Assembly: GCA_024305405.1 (NCBI GenBank)
Contig: JAKNDB010000087.1
Location: 8,248,501-8,312,500 of the forward strand
Origin: Dirofilaria immitis
Lineage: Eukaryota; Nematoda; Chromadorea; Rhabditida; Onchocercidae
Length of the DNA: 64,000 bases
Reading direction: 5' to 3'
Positions 39,601 through 52,628 of this stretch are shown piece by piece (within the stretch, counting starts at the first letter, position 1; each line of letters begins with the position of its first letter). Made by a program: the position numbers and the translations under genes. The notes under the pieces were generated by a model. The model was not told where the DNA came from. It ran no database searches and saw only the letters and a list, made by a program, of their open reading frames with translations.

Positions 39601-39692
39601 ACAAGTATTTTGAAATTTTTATGAAATAAATCTTATACTTTTACTGCATTTAATATGTCGTTTGGATTGTTGGTTAACAGCTGGTCACTCAT
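33675..39692 (-). CDS. EXOSC10: Nuclear exosome 3'-5' exoribonuclease EXOSC10/RRP6
   Basis: Nuclear RNase of the DEDD-Y class that trims and degrades rRNA, snoRNA and other nuclear RNAs with the exosome core. Fifteen exons: 39692-39645, 39150-39014, 38937-38820, 38737-38540, 38134-37916, 37772-37626, 37447-37304, 36974-36784, 36607-36453, 36201-36017, 35826-35613, 35365-35098, 34425-34310, 34192-34027 and 33781-33675. Product about 800 residues. Order: PMC2NT domain (about 20-105), exonuclease motif I SVDLEHNAQRSFLGLTCLM (about 285-305), motif II GADSDIAWLQRDFG (about 341-354), motif III ARCDTHYLLYCYDQL (about 410-425), HRDC domain ending LPCHMMLQIAE (about 465-515), then a charged tail. All catalytic Asp/Glu and the motif-III Tyr are present. 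Four homopolymers need correction: + strand T-runs 36500-36503, 36192-36195 and 34318-34323, and C 35707. The first needs two bases added or one removed, the others one base added; splice phases then agree. The start lies behind TTTACAG, a likely trans-splice site. Confidence 0.92.
35012..35084. repeat. Tandem duplication, two 35-bp copies
   Basis: The 35-bp unit at 35012-35046 (beginning AATATAGCCTGCTTTAATAA) is repeated exactly at 35050-35084, a period of 38 bp. It lies in the intron just past the donor of EXOSC10 exon twelve. Confidence 0.95.
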
Positions 39693-40521
39693 TTTCGAAG
39701 ACCACAATCTGTAAATTGCAAATGTTTTATAATAATAATAATAACAGTAATCCATATAACAATGACAGTAATAACAGAAATTACATACTGCCATTATTTA
39801 GTTCACAGACTACATGCAGATGTATATACATGATATATAGGTTAGAATAAGATACGAAAAAGATTCAAATTTAATTCTCTACAAAATGAGCAGATACTTA
39901 TTTCCAATATGACTAATTTAATTCTGGTAGGATTAAATAAAACAAATTTATACGAAAGAATAAAATAAATTTATTTGATGAGCTAATATTATTCAAGTAG
40001 TGAGATATCTAATTCATTATATTAGTGAAATTTTCGATTCATATTTTTCTCGTATTATTTCTAAAATATACCAAAAAGAAATATTATATATGGACTATTC
40101 GAAGCGACTTTTCTTTGTCGCAATTTTTCCTGCTGAAATACTAAACATCTCTTACTTTAGTATAATAAAAAGTGGTAAATTGAATTTAAATTATGAATTA
40201 ATTTAGATTAATAATACATATTCATTAAATGTAGATTATACATATGCATTACAATATCGATAAAAGTCAAAAATTATAGCTGATAAGAATCCTTTCATAT
40301 CACTACAATCTACTAAATTCGTATGGAAAAAATCTGATGTTTAATTTTCTTCTTTAAAAATCAAAAATTTTAATGCAATTTTCGATAAACAATATTGGCG
40401 TAACTCTTAGTGGTATTAATAAAAATAAACCTGAATAAATCTCAAACCTACTAAACATCCCAATCTAGAATGCGAAAACCGTAACTCCACACTCCAACTA
40501 ACCTTTAACCTCACACAAACA
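39693..40521. other. 5' flank of EXOSC10
   Basis: AT-rich DNA with no supported gene. A trans-splice-type acceptor (TTTACAG, rc of 39709-39715) precedes the EXOSC10 start. The + strand ORFs here look like chance. Confidence 0.5.
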
Positions 40522-40743
40522 CTAAACTACGATGTGCTGACAATCCTCGAAACAATCATTTTCATTTTCTAACGGGAAATAATTCATAACGGACGGTTTA
40601 TGCAACAATCTCATCCTTTGAATAGTTATTTTGTGGTTCGAAATTTTTGTTTCTCTTTTACGTGTGATTTCCAATTTTTCCATTGTTAATCTTTTTCCAA
40701 CTTCGTCATATTTAATAATCCTATTTTTAGACTTATTCCCCAT
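40522..40743 (-). CDS. Hypothetical small basic protein (73 aa)
   Basis: A - strand open frame from ATG 40743 to TAG 40522-40524. The product is rich in Lys, Arg, Ile and Met (for example KSKNRIIKYDEVGKRL, LEITRKRETKI), without low-complexity runs, and ends in an acidic/Cys part (NENDCFEDCQHIVV). It lies in the divergent gap between EXOSC10 and ALG9, where DNA is otherwise AT-rich. It may be a complete small gene, or a first exon spliced at GTAGTT near its end. I do not recognise it. Confidence 0.35.
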   Translation of the reverse strand: MGNKSKNRIIKYDEVGKRLTMEKLEITRKRETKISNHKITIQRMRLLHKPSVMNYFPLENENDCFEDCQHIVV

Positions 40744-41118
40744 CTTTTTTAGATAACATTTTTAGTGCTTGGAAAAAAAAGTTAAGTGAATTAAGAGATA
40801 AAATTTGGCACTAAAATTATTAAAATGCATTTAAATTAAAGTTTTAAGAACTCTGTTAAGATTTTATCGAAAATGACTCATAATTATGAAGCAAAAGGAA
40901 ATGAAACAATAATAATAAAATCATCTCTCGAAATATTTGTATTTCCAGTTTTGATTAAATAAAAATAACACATAACACTTCATCTATCTCTTCCTTCTTG
41001 TTATTTATTATTCTATTAAGATTTCATTTTGCGAATCTACAGATCTTTTAAAAAGACATGCGCAGTTATTTTTATGTGACCTGTATGATTTATGATTTAT
41101 TATAGTATATTCAATACT

Positions 41119-44100
41119 ATGACAAAGAAGAATCTATCATTGATGGAACGGACATCGAATCAAATGGTAATACAAAAACATCAATTGGTAACAGATTGCG
41201 TAACAACGGATCAACAATCGTTAGCACTATCACCACTGCAAGCTAATATACTTTGGAATTATCCAGCATTGGATTCATTTTCTAAACTTTACATACCTGA
41301 GGGACAAATGGATTTGGAATGGCGCCCATCGTTTGTAACAGTTTTTAATGTTAGTTAAGTTTTCAAATTTTGGAAAAATCACAATTTCCTACTGTAGCAA
41401 TTTTCAAACTAGTTTTTGTTTTTGTTCTTTGTTTAATATTGTAAAAGTTAAAGTATTTTCGGGCAAAAATTCTACTAAAGTAAGTTTCTAAATTTTTTTC
41501 CTTAATTCTTAAAACTTTAACGTTTTCTAGCAAAAGAAGTTTTTTTGAATTTATTTTTAACATTGTATTAAATATATATACTTTCGCTTTTTTATAAAAA
41601 TAAAATCAAGAGGTAAAAAACATACTTAATAATTTATGACATTTAATAAGATAGAATATTAGAATGATTCAATAGGTCACTTTCATGAACCTACTTTACA
41701 GAAATCCATTATACCATCCATATTCAAATTTATTTATATAAAATTTTTCTCATTTTAATCAGAAAATTTATTGTATATAATAAATGAACTATTTTATCGT
41801 TTTCTTGTCATATCTTTTACAAAATAATTTGATTTTTAAATGTTATTAATAATACTAATTAATGCATTATAAGCAGAAAGTCTTTATCACAATTAGCATA
41901 CGTGCGATTCAAGTGTGGTAAAAGTTCCTTCGAAATCTCAATACAGAATATATTTTTAGATTATATTTTCCTTCCGGATTTCTGCTGCAATGTGGAGCAT
42001 AATAAGCGATTGCGATGAAGTATACAATTATTGGGAACCTCTTCATTTATTTCTCTACGGTACTGGTTTTCAGACTTGGGAATACTCACCACTTTATGCT
42101 ATACGGTTCGCTCTTCCATTCAAATTAGCAAAAGTTGAAAAAAAATTACTCAGTTTATTAGTTCCTGGTATCACATTATAATAGTCTAAAATACCGGATT
42201 TTCAACATTGATATAAATGGGATTTGAGAATAGTCGTTCTTTTTTCCTATTTTAAAACCTATGCATATTATTCGTTCCTCGGCAAAGTTCTCACTGTTGG
42301 CAAAACAGCTTCATGCCAAAAGTAAAATGTTAATGCCTGAATAATATGGCTTATCGAAAAATCCTAGTGGCATTATATACACAAGGTCGCTGTCTTATGC
42401 GTTGTTACCCATTTTCTCGTCTTATCCTCAATACTGCTAGCGGTCACCTGTGTCAATCTCTTTTCTCTTTTTGAATTTCCACTGGGAACTCATCTTATCG
42501 GAGACAGACGTTACCTTTTACTCGCTGTTTACCCACTCCTCAAGTCCTCAAGTTTCTTCTCCGAATTCTATTAAACAATAATCTTGTATATAAAATATAG
42601 ATTTGGACAATTTGCTGAATATTGATAAAAGCTATAGCAAATAATTATTATACTTCACTGTCCGTTGGACAATAAATAGCATAGAGCAGTAGTTGCATAC
42701 TTTCAAATGATAATTAGTTGTCCATATCATATCCATAACATCGTGAAGTTTATCTCGATAACGTAATAAATGAAGTTGTTTTAATTAATATTTAAAAATA
42801 TTATTCCAATTCTTAATTTCCTTTTTAGTTGTTATCAGTATTTATTTGCATTATTTTGAAGGAAAAATTGGTTATAATATTTCTCAAAAGACTCGAATTT
42901 CAGATCATATTTGTATATATTATTACATTATGGACCCGCTGTAATAGTGAAAACAATATTTTCCACCAATAAATCGGATGTTTTTATTACAATGCGTTGT
43001 ATTTTGGGATTATTCAACGTAAGTGCTGAAATTAAAATGTATAGAGCGCTTTGTTTACGGTTTGGAAACGGTATCGCTCGAACATATATTGTGTTGACAT
43101 CGCTTTCATCTGGAATGTTCATCGCTAGGTTTCATTTTTTTCAGTATTTATCTAAAAGATTTGGTTTTTGGAATTGTTTATTTCAAATTCAATTTTTCCA
43201 GAATTTCTCATCATAATATTTGATTGGTTTTTTCTTAATTTATCCTTCAAGTGTAAATAAATTTCAAGTTATTTGAAGTCGCAGAAATTAGGAAGATGAA
43301 GCGAAATCAAGTTTTCATTTCAATTCCGGAATCAAAATGAATCGGATGTTGCATTACGTCACTAATTTATTAGTATATAGCAAGTAATTTCCATCTGAGA
43401 TTTAATAAATGTTCACTTAAATTGAACTTAGTTGCTTATATAACGTAACTATCTTCAAAATATTTTCTTGGAATTGCAGTAAGTATAAAATTTTAAATTG
43501 AATTGATTTCATTGAGTCATATGCTTTGCATGCGCAATAATCCATTTAAAAATGTCATTTCAGCTGTGCATTCCTTCCATCATCATTTAGTATGTCAGCG
43601 AATTTGTTTGCCATAGCAGCATATATCAATGAAGAATGGTTCCTGTTCTTTTAGTTTATAATTTAATATTTTTCTAGAAATATTTTATAAAAGAAAAATT
43701 AAATATTTTTTGGATTAAATTTACAAATTCTTCGAATTTGTGAAATTTTTCTTGAATTTATGATTATATGGAAAGAAAAATTAGAATACCTTTGAATTAA
43801 ATTTATAAATTATCACAAATTTAATTTCAATGTGATTTTCGTTTATTTGTTAGGAGAAAGCAATTATATCTCGATCTAAAATTTATGTATATTCTAAAAT
43901 GTAATGACTTTAACCTGAAGTTTAGAATCATCTCGAGTGTCACAATTAATGTTGCCTATTGCCTCGATATTCGTCGAGAAATGTGCAAATTCCTGTTTTA
44001 GGTTCATAGCAGTATTGTTTACCGCGTTAAGTGCATTAGTTAGTTGGCCATTTGCAGCCACACTTGGTTTACCTATTGTACTCGAAATGGTAATAGTTCA

Positions 44101-46812
44101 ACCTCGCAAATTAGCTTTTAAATTTTTTAACTATGCATTAATTTCTGGTTCTACCATCATCGTAGCATTGATTATCGTTGATTCGTATTATTTTGGTAAA
44201 ATCGTTCTGGTGAGTTCAGTTTTCAAATTTTTGTAGAATTTAGTTAGGATCTTTGTATTTATAAAAAAGTATATTGTTTGAATTTATTTGTTTTTTTGGA
44301 GTGTAATGTGTTTCTTTGATATCCCTATGAATTATTTATATAAATCAATATGTGAGATTTTTCAGTTTGTACGTATTTGTCCGAATAGACCTAACCAATC
44401 TAATATGTATTGCAAATTGGTTCACTTTCATTCATGCAATTTTTGAAAGCTCTGCCTTGAAAAATCATCCACGTTTAAAACATTCTAAAAGTATGTTCTA
44501 AACATGGATGATATATTAAGATTCTGCAGCTACTTTTTGTATTTTTAGGCACCACTGAACATCATTTTATATAATGTGTTTTCATCACATGGACCAAATC
44601 TCTATGGTGTTGAAGATGTGAAATTTTATATTAAAAATTTACTGCTTAATTGGAATGTCGTTATTGTCTTGTTCCCCTTTGCGGTACCGATTGCCGGATT
44701 GGCATACATCTGGACGCGTTCATCTAAGCATCTTGTGCATTCCATAGCTCGAGGTCATTTCGGCTAATTGTTTCTGATAGTTGATTTCTCATTACTTTTT
44801 TGCCAATCAATTTTGTTCGAACTGTTGGAACTGTATAGAACTATCCTTTTAAAGTAGATTTAATTAATTGTTTCTCGCTACTATACTGTTATTTTTGCCA
44901 ATATGCTTGAACATCTGCTCTATTTCCGATAAAATTTGAATTAAATTTGATTTATTTTCTATAGAGATGTCGCTGGCTTATTGGAAACGCTTCTTACCGA
45001 TCCTTTTATTTCTCTGTCAGTTATATTGTGGTTTGCAATATTTTTCTGGCAACCTCATAAAGAGGAACGTTTTTTATTTCCACTTTATCCTCTTCTAGCT
45101 GTTCTAGCTGCAGTTACGCTTGATGCTTTACCTCGGTAAATTTTTTGCCTGGTTATGAATTTGCTATTTATTTTGTTTTCTCTTTTTGCTTACTGTTGCT
45201 TTCGTATTTATGTTTTTAACTTCACCTTTTTCTCTAAATTGTTTATAAATGCATTATGCTTAATAATTATTTCAGGATTGGTAATTATCTGTTTAGTGGG
45301 ACATCGCGATGTTTTTGGCAGGCATGCACCATTGGATGTTTATTGATTTTTTCGATTTTGTCTGTTTCTCGATCAGCTGCACTTCATCGAAATTTTTTTC
45401 TCCAATGAAAATTTATAAAGTGCTCAATGAACATATAATTAATTATAGTAATCACAACGAATTACACGCTATTAAAAATATACGTTTTTATTAATTTATG
45501 AAGTAGTATTCAAGATACCAAGTTTTCAAATATTTAAATATATAATATCAGTTTTTTCTCATATAGAAATTGTTTAAAAATTTTTATAAATTAAGTCATT
45601 GATAATATTAACGAAATTTCATAGAAGTAAACATTGCAAATTTTTGTAATTATTTCCTAGTTCAGTTATTTTTTTGAGTCCAACTTCTAATATATAATGT
45701 CGTGTTTATAGAATACCATGGTGATACATATTTGTATCGGGAAGGAATGGTATCGATTTCCGTCTTCTTTTTTCTACCGTCCGATATAAAAAACAATAAA
45801 AATCAAGTGCTGATAACGGAACTGAACTTTGTAAAAATGAATTTGCTGGTTTGTTACCAAAACCATATATAAAAGGTTCTTTACCAGAAATTACGCGTGT
45901 TATACCAGCAGGAATGAATGATCTTAATCGAGAGGAAATTAGTCGGTTAGTAGTACTGTATTTTTGACAAAAGTTTCAAGTTTATTCTCGACGTATATTT
46001 CAAAAGTCTTTTCCACCTGTGATCTATTACCGTGGTGCAATAGGAAGTTTAAGCATTAAGAAAACATAACTAGATAGATACGACCAACCAATGCGATGAT
46101 ATCTTTTATTAGTTTGGGTGTTGTGTAAATCTGTTATGGTTGGCTTCTTCGTACATCCTTAACGGTCGTAATTTTTCTTTAGTAATCCTCATAAGTTCTA
46201 TCAGATTTCTTCATATTAGCGTATTTTTGGTAATCTTTGAAATTTTCATTTTATTTCAATAAATTTGTTACAGTATTTTAAAAAGGTGTTGAATATTTTC
46301 AGGTATATTGATATCAGGCAGTGTGATTTTTTGATCGATTTAGAAACGTCAGATACTACTAAACTTGAGCCCAATTATGCAAAACAGGTAAGAATTTTGT
46401 ATTTTCATTATCTTTATTTTCCTAATCGACATTTGTTATCGAGTCCGTCCATGACTAATTTAATTATTGGCAATAATTATAATTAAATGATTTTAACAAA
46501 GTATTCGACAGTTTCATATGAAAACGAGTTGTAAATAAAATTGCGCATACAATTTTTTATCTTACTCAAATGTATTTTTGTTTAAGTCGTAATTTTTTTC
46601 CTTACTCTTGATTGCATTATATTCATTTTTCGTATAATTTATAGACAAGCATTTGGCGTTCGGTAGCGAAGAAGAAGTTTCTACTATCGTCCTATTCACA
46701 GCCGATTTATCGCTCATTTTATATCCCATTTGTAACTGATTCTAATAATATCTATGGAAATTATCATCTCCTCGAGAGAATCCATGATGTTCGTAACAAC
46801 ACAGCATTGTAA
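41119..46812 (+). CDS. ALG9: ER alpha-1,2-mannosyltransferase ALG9
   Basis: Multi-pass ER enzyme that adds alpha-1,2-linked mannoses from dolichol-phosphate-mannose to the lipid-linked N-glycan precursor (GT22 family). Eleven exons: 41119-41349, 41960-42105, 42904-43128, 43564-43638, 44002-44209, 44549-44753, 44967-45135, 45276 to about 45480, 45712-45945, 46303-46387 and 46645-46812. Early motif ISDCDEVYNYWEPLHLFLYG followed by TWEYSPLYAIRSYLY is diagnostic: the Asp-Glu pair is the catalytic loop of this family. Later come FLPSSFSM, SWPFAATLGLPIVLE, SSHGPNLYGVEDVKFY and WQPHKEERFLFPLYPL, and near the end KEWYRFPSSF and RYIDIRQCDFLIDLET. Length about 640-650 residues. Frame breaks occur at T-run 45393-45399, T-run 45768-45773 and A-run 45833-45837; one added base each restores the family reading. 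Exon seven needs the second AG of TATAGAG as acceptor. The junction between exons eight and nine is unresolved. The start is behind TTTATTATAG at 41105. Confidence 0.9.
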
Positions 46813-49800
46813 CGCTATTAATAGGTTTTTAAATTTATTTAATATTTTATTCAAGAGTAAAACTATTTCATGTCATTCAACACTATTTATTGCATACTTT
46901 TAAGAATAATATTTTATAATATTACATATTTGAGTTTTTGCTTTATTCATTTTTCTATTCATATTTTCGTTTGCTCAAATTATTTGACAATAATTAAAGA
47001 AAGTTTAATAATATCTTTTCTCTAAATAGTTTTTTTTTAAAAACTTTAGCATATTATATAGACTCTTGTAAAATATAATATTGTCACTGTTATATAATTC
47101 AACATTCTTCGTACTTATCTTTGATATCTATTATGCTTTTCAAAAATCAGTCCAACAGCTTCAACGTATCTCAAACGATAAGTACTGAAACAAAATAGAT
47201 TGACCGATTCAGCGAAATATAATTTCAAAATTCCAGGAGAAATACGAGTATTTTCAAATCAGTTATATTTGAAATATTTCTATCTCCAAATTTTTTTTAT
47301 AACATTACATTTTTAGATTCTTCTGTTCCTATCATTAGTTAGGGTCATTTGTCATAATTTTTATTTTCATTTTATTGTTAAGTGGTAATTTTGATGACTA
47401 ATTGCTCATATTATTCAATGAAATGCACTGAAAGTTTGCTTCTCACATTCCAATTTTTCAGAGTTAATTAGTGACTGATAATAAAATTCGCTACCAATGC
47501 TATCGAATATAATGCTCGACAATTTACATATTCATCTAAAATAGTTTTTTTATGTAAAATAAATTATTATATACTTCTCTTTTCTTATTATCAAAAGTTG
47601 TGTAATTTTACTTTCTTCTATTCCATTTTTCCTTTTTTTAGTCATACAAATCAATTTGTAAATTTCTTTCTTTTGGTTTTATTTTACTTCTTATTTACTT
47701 ATTCGGAGAAAGAAAGATATTGAAAAAGTCATTCATAAATATTGTTATCTACTCTTTTTACTTTCAATATTTAGGCGATCACTTATATTTCATACATAAT
47801 CAATTTATCGAGGCATGATATAGTTATATTAATTAAATAACTAGAATAATTTTGTTTTTTTTTTCATTGTATTACTGGATTCTATGACGTATTATTTAAT
47901 GATTGAAATAATTACTGAAATGATATAATGGAGAAAGAAGTAGAAAAAATAGGATAAATCTTCTCTTTTTTGTTATCTGATAATTATTCGAAAACTAATG
48001 GTTAATTTATGTTTTATGTTTAGCAATGTTTTTAAATATACAATTTTACCATAATTTCGTTAATAGTGTTGAATATTGTCTATAAGTTATGATCATCTTT
48101 TTGTTTCTAACTATTAATCATGATTATTTTTCATAATTCCTACTTGCATATTGATAGCATATTTGCAGTAGATTAATTTTAATATTTTTTGTCAATAGAA
48201 GTATGATAATCATTTAGTTAATGAACGAATTATGATCGCTCATCGTAACTGTATTATTGGTTTATAATCAATTTAGTTATCGCGATGCCTAAATAATGGA
48301 AATCATCCCAATTAATTATTTATTACCATTTAATTTAAATGGCAGAAATTTCGTTAAATTTTGTTACCAAACTTCCTTCTCAAACTATTTTTCTATAGTT
48401 ACAGAACATTTTCTTTTCTCTCTCTTATTGTTATGATTGTTCGAAGTGCCTTTCATTATCTCAGATTTTGATTTATTATCATCTGTTGTTTTGGATATTT
48501 TTATGAGTAGGAATATATATATAACTTTTGCTTAAAAATGATGAATGGTGCTGGAATAAAATTTTAGTTTCCAAACTTTTTTCAAAGTTGGCGCAGAAGA
48601 GAGACATGCATTGAAAAGATTCAATGGATGTATAATTTTTTGATTTATGCTAGAATTTTGGGAAATATTAAATGATATACTATATTTATTTTGAACAATT
48701 TAAAGTTATAAACGACTCACCTAAAATTATAGCTAAAAGATTTAATTTGTAAATAAGAATAGAAATAATTCTCTTTTATTTCCTTTGCGTAGCCGTTATC
48801 GATTAGAATTATCGATGTATCATCAATATTATCTATATTTTCATCGAAGCCTGGATCTAATAATTTAAAATGTTTTAAAGATATTATATAATTTTTAATA
48901 CTATAGGACTAAAAGTTGGGAATGTTATGTATGTGAGAATAGTCTGTGTGGTGGAATTATTGCTAGACATTAAATAGTGATATGGATGATTTGAAAAAAA
49001 AAATGATTCGAGAAGTTTACGAGTTTTTATGCCTGAACATGAAGAGTCATTCGAGGAGAGTTAAATCTTTTTACTTATGGTCTTATTTATTTACTAACAT
49101 TTTAATTATTTCTTTTTCATGCTAATGAATACTTTTTACATTTATATTTAAATATTTTTGGGTTCAAATTGATAAACTTCCGAATTTAAATTGACAATGA
49201 ATTTACAAAAAATACCACAAACGCGAAAGGATTTTAAGACATAATGGATAGGCTTTTCTTGAAAATATATTAATTAGGAAGCTGAAATAATTACAAACGT
49301 CTAAAAGTCGAATAACTCAATGGAAGTGAGTTGCAAAAATCAAAATTAAACGAGCCGATTTTGATGATTATTATTGCCCAATTTTTCGAGAAAATTCATG
49401 ATACAGTGAAATTCGATATAAGCAATTGTATTGTGAGAATAACATTTCCCATCAAATAATCGATAGTTTAGAAGAGAATATAAAGTATTTTTCCTGGCCA
49501 ATTGTTTTCCTTTTCCTGGAAATTGAGAATATGATTAGGTAACTGATGAAGTAATCTTTACTATGATGATCCCTCTCCAAAGAGTTCAAATTAGTAATAA
49601 AATTATTGCACATAATTCCTGGAAAAAGAAAGAAAAACTTAAAAACATTTTTTCTCAAAAAATTCTTGAGAATAAATTATAGGATTATTATATTATTTTG
49701 TGTGATAGCAAACTTCATCAATAATGCTGGTCGAGATGTTATACCAGTTGTTATTGGTAGCACGGCTTAGAGTTGGATCACTCATTAATTGAATAAAGAT

Positions 49801-50629
49801 GGATTTCAAATTCCTTTCCAAGCGAATATATTAGTCAGAAGTTTGTTTTATTATTTTATCCTATGAAACAATAGAATTTTTTTCCTTATAGTATCTAATA
49901 TTAGGAATTATTGAGGATAGGGAAAGAGATATTAAGGGATTAAAACGTTGCATTACGTTCTTTTTGTTATCTTCAATTTTGGAATCGTTTAATTGATCAA
50001 GTATTATTGTCATTATTTCGATGGTGATATCGTATGTCTTTACGGTTATTTTAATCCTCTCATCTTTTGAATCCTTCTCTTTCTTTTATCTTCTAGGATA
50101 AACCTTTACTTTGATTATGTCATTATCATCGCTATTCCAATAAACCATCTTCATTTTTGCATAATTTTGGCAAAACTTTTGTATAAATTTTCCCGTGGTA
50201 GGACAAAAAGAAATAGTCGCAAATGCTTTCTGTAATTTTGAGGAAAATTTCCGAAGTCGGAATCAAAAAGCCTTCGAAATGTTTGCTTAATCTATTTTTC
50301 TTCTTTTCCCGATTTTTGCTTTAAAAGTTATGAAAACTAAAAAGTTCGAAATATTAGGTTATCAGCACGCATTTTCTCAACTTGATGGCCCATATCTTCG
50401 ACTTTCTATTGTGCTATTATAGTCTATTAGTATTTTTGTAATTCCTAAGTCCGATAATTGCTCTATCATATCATTTACTCCTGTTTGCTCGAATTGTTTA
50501 GATTTAGAAGGATTAGGTAATTTTTGCGAATTTATTCTTTTTATCTTACCAAATTAAAGAAAAAAAATAATTACTCGAAAAATGACGTGCAAAAATGATA
50601 AATATTTCATAAATTATCACATATTGATT
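46813..50629. other. Intergenic AT-rich DNA after ALG9
   Basis: No gene supported on either strand over nearly 4 kb. Short ORFs (for example 49452-49658 on the - strand) have no exon signals or recognisable content. Confidence 0.55.
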
Positions 50630-52628
50630 TTCTAGGTTTTCCAAGAACGTATCATATGTATTTATTTATGTTATACCGTTGCAACGAAGATTAGCTGCCT
50701 TCCCTATGTTGCTTCAGATGTGCAATTGGTCAAACATTAGTGATAACTATGAGTTTTTTTTCGATTTAACTTATTTATTTTTGAAAATTCTTGAAAAAAG
50801 ATATTGTGAGATGATGATATGAATCGCATATTTTTTTAAGTTATTTGCAATCATTTTTTGATCACTATCTGAAATGTTATAATATATTTTCCGATTTATC
50901 TTCATTTAAATTAGGAATATTCATTTTATATTTTTATATACTTGGATTATATTGTTGTATTATATAGATAAAACAAGGTATGCATATGCGGCCAGCAGTT
51001 GATTACAATCTTTTCTTCCAAAAGTTTATTTTGGAATGATTTTGAAAAAATTTTTCAAAATATTTCGATTTAATATGTACATACATATAATTGAATCATA
51101 TAATGAGCATAATTCAAAATTATTATTATACACATTTCTCTTTGCTACAATTTTGTCAATAATTATAGTTTTTTTAAAGAAAAATTTATTTTTAAAAAAT
51201 ATTTATCTTGCAGATATATAATGTATTGAGATGCTGAAGTCGATTTGCAACACTGCCACCACTTATAACAATTTATGTTGTTCATTTTTCTGTGAATTGT
51301 AATGTTTATATAATTATGCACATCACTTTCAATTTATCTACAGGATATCTTTTAAGCAAATCTAATCTGTTACGAGTATGTTTTATTTTGGGAAATTTCT
51401 AAAAGAATAAAATTCAATAAGCAAAAATTATACATCTCAAAAATGTCTTTTATAGTGTACATGACTGTGTGATTCATCGCGATTCTTTTGAATTTTCAGT
51501 TTTAGCTAGGCACTAATTAAAACACACTTAAAATATTAATATTTTAAACTAATATAATTTTACTCATTCATCTTCCATCCGTTCTTAATTCAAAATCAAT
51601 TATTTGTTGCTAACACGATTATAGAAAACTATCTGTTAAGTTGAAATTTTTCAGATTTATTAAAAATCAAGCTTTCTTATCTATAGATTAAAAAGTAAAA
51701 CTTTATTCTGATGGATAGATTTAACATCAGTTAATTTCGAAGCATTTATATCAAATAAAATAAAATATATCAAATAAAATAATAGATAAAAGCAGTGATC
51801 AGTTTTTTTTCTTTAGCTCAGCAACAGGTCGCTTGGTTGATGGTTTGATTATACAACAAATATGATATTGCTTCATAATCAAATTAGTACTACTGTTTTG
51901 GATCTCATAATTCCGGTACTATTGCTCGTTGTTTTTGCCTTTGTCTATTTCTAGCTATCTTGTGAATTCATTAATTAAGTAATTAGAATTTGACAAGTTT
52001 AATTTAATTTCGTCATTTTTTAGTTTAATGTTGTTATTTTAGTTTATCGCTCCAATCATATTTAATCCATTTCAATATTTTTCCTTTCGTATTATCTTCT
52101 CTAAACCATGATGGATGCAGTGTACATAGAAATTTGACCAAACACTCCAATATTTAGAATAAATTTTAGTATTTAAGATTGTTTCTTAAATATGGAAATA
52201 TTAGCACTCATTTCAGCGGCCATTCAAATAATCACGCAAAAAATATGCTGATATAACATTTGTTCTATCAAATATTATCATAAGCCTCTTCCAATGCATG
52301 AAATATTAGTAAACATGAAAAAATAAGACAGTTGCACATTTCAGAAAACATTCGAATAATCGGAAGATTTTAGATGACAACATTGTATTGTAAAGTAAAA
52401 AATTATGGTCAGAATGCTATAATGAAATGTGTTTTAAATACTTAAAATATTGCCGTTCCTCCATCAATATTGCAGTTTAACTTCACAGTTGGTTCATTAA
52501 TTGCTTGGCTAGTTACGGAATCACAAGGACGTTAGTGGCCAACATTTATTCTAGTTGAAATTTTGAATTTTAGTGGTGCAGCTGTATAGGCAGTTTGTAT
52601 TGTAAATAAAACAAGTGATCTAGCAAAT
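50630..52628 (+). pseudogene. Relic of an SLC17-type anion transporter gene
   Basis: Family: the SLC17 group (vesicular glutamate, sialin and phosphate transporters), 12-helix major facilitators. The clearest part is 52476-52628, after ATATTGCAG. Its frame fits the eleventh-twelfth helix region (VGSLIAWLVTE, then WPTFILVEILNFSGAA, then a NKTSDLA end like the family's SGE-Q-WA), but TAG stops stand at 52533-52535 and 52587-52589, the second where the family usually has Tyr/Phe. Upstream, 51817-51954 after TTTCTTTAG reads SATGRLVDGLI, then a TGA and a frame change, then ISTTVLDLIIPVLLLVVFA. This is the family's G-x-LAD loop and STT motif in the right order. A weaker piece near 50692-50750 (ISCLPYVAS) could be the preceding SALPY motif. 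Two stops, a frameshift and missing exons between pieces indicate a dead gene. The stops are substitutions, so assembly indels do not explain them. Confidence 0.5.

Noticed and set aside
49728..49767. Short peptide reading NNAGRDVIPVVIGSTA
   Set aside because: Suggestive of a dehydrogenase motif, but too short, without splice context and without neighbouring family motifs.
51862..51954. 30-residue hydrophobic micropeptide ORF on the + strand
   Set aside because: Its sequence, with the frame just upstream, fits two adjoining motifs of SLC17 transporters, so it is part of the transporter relic.
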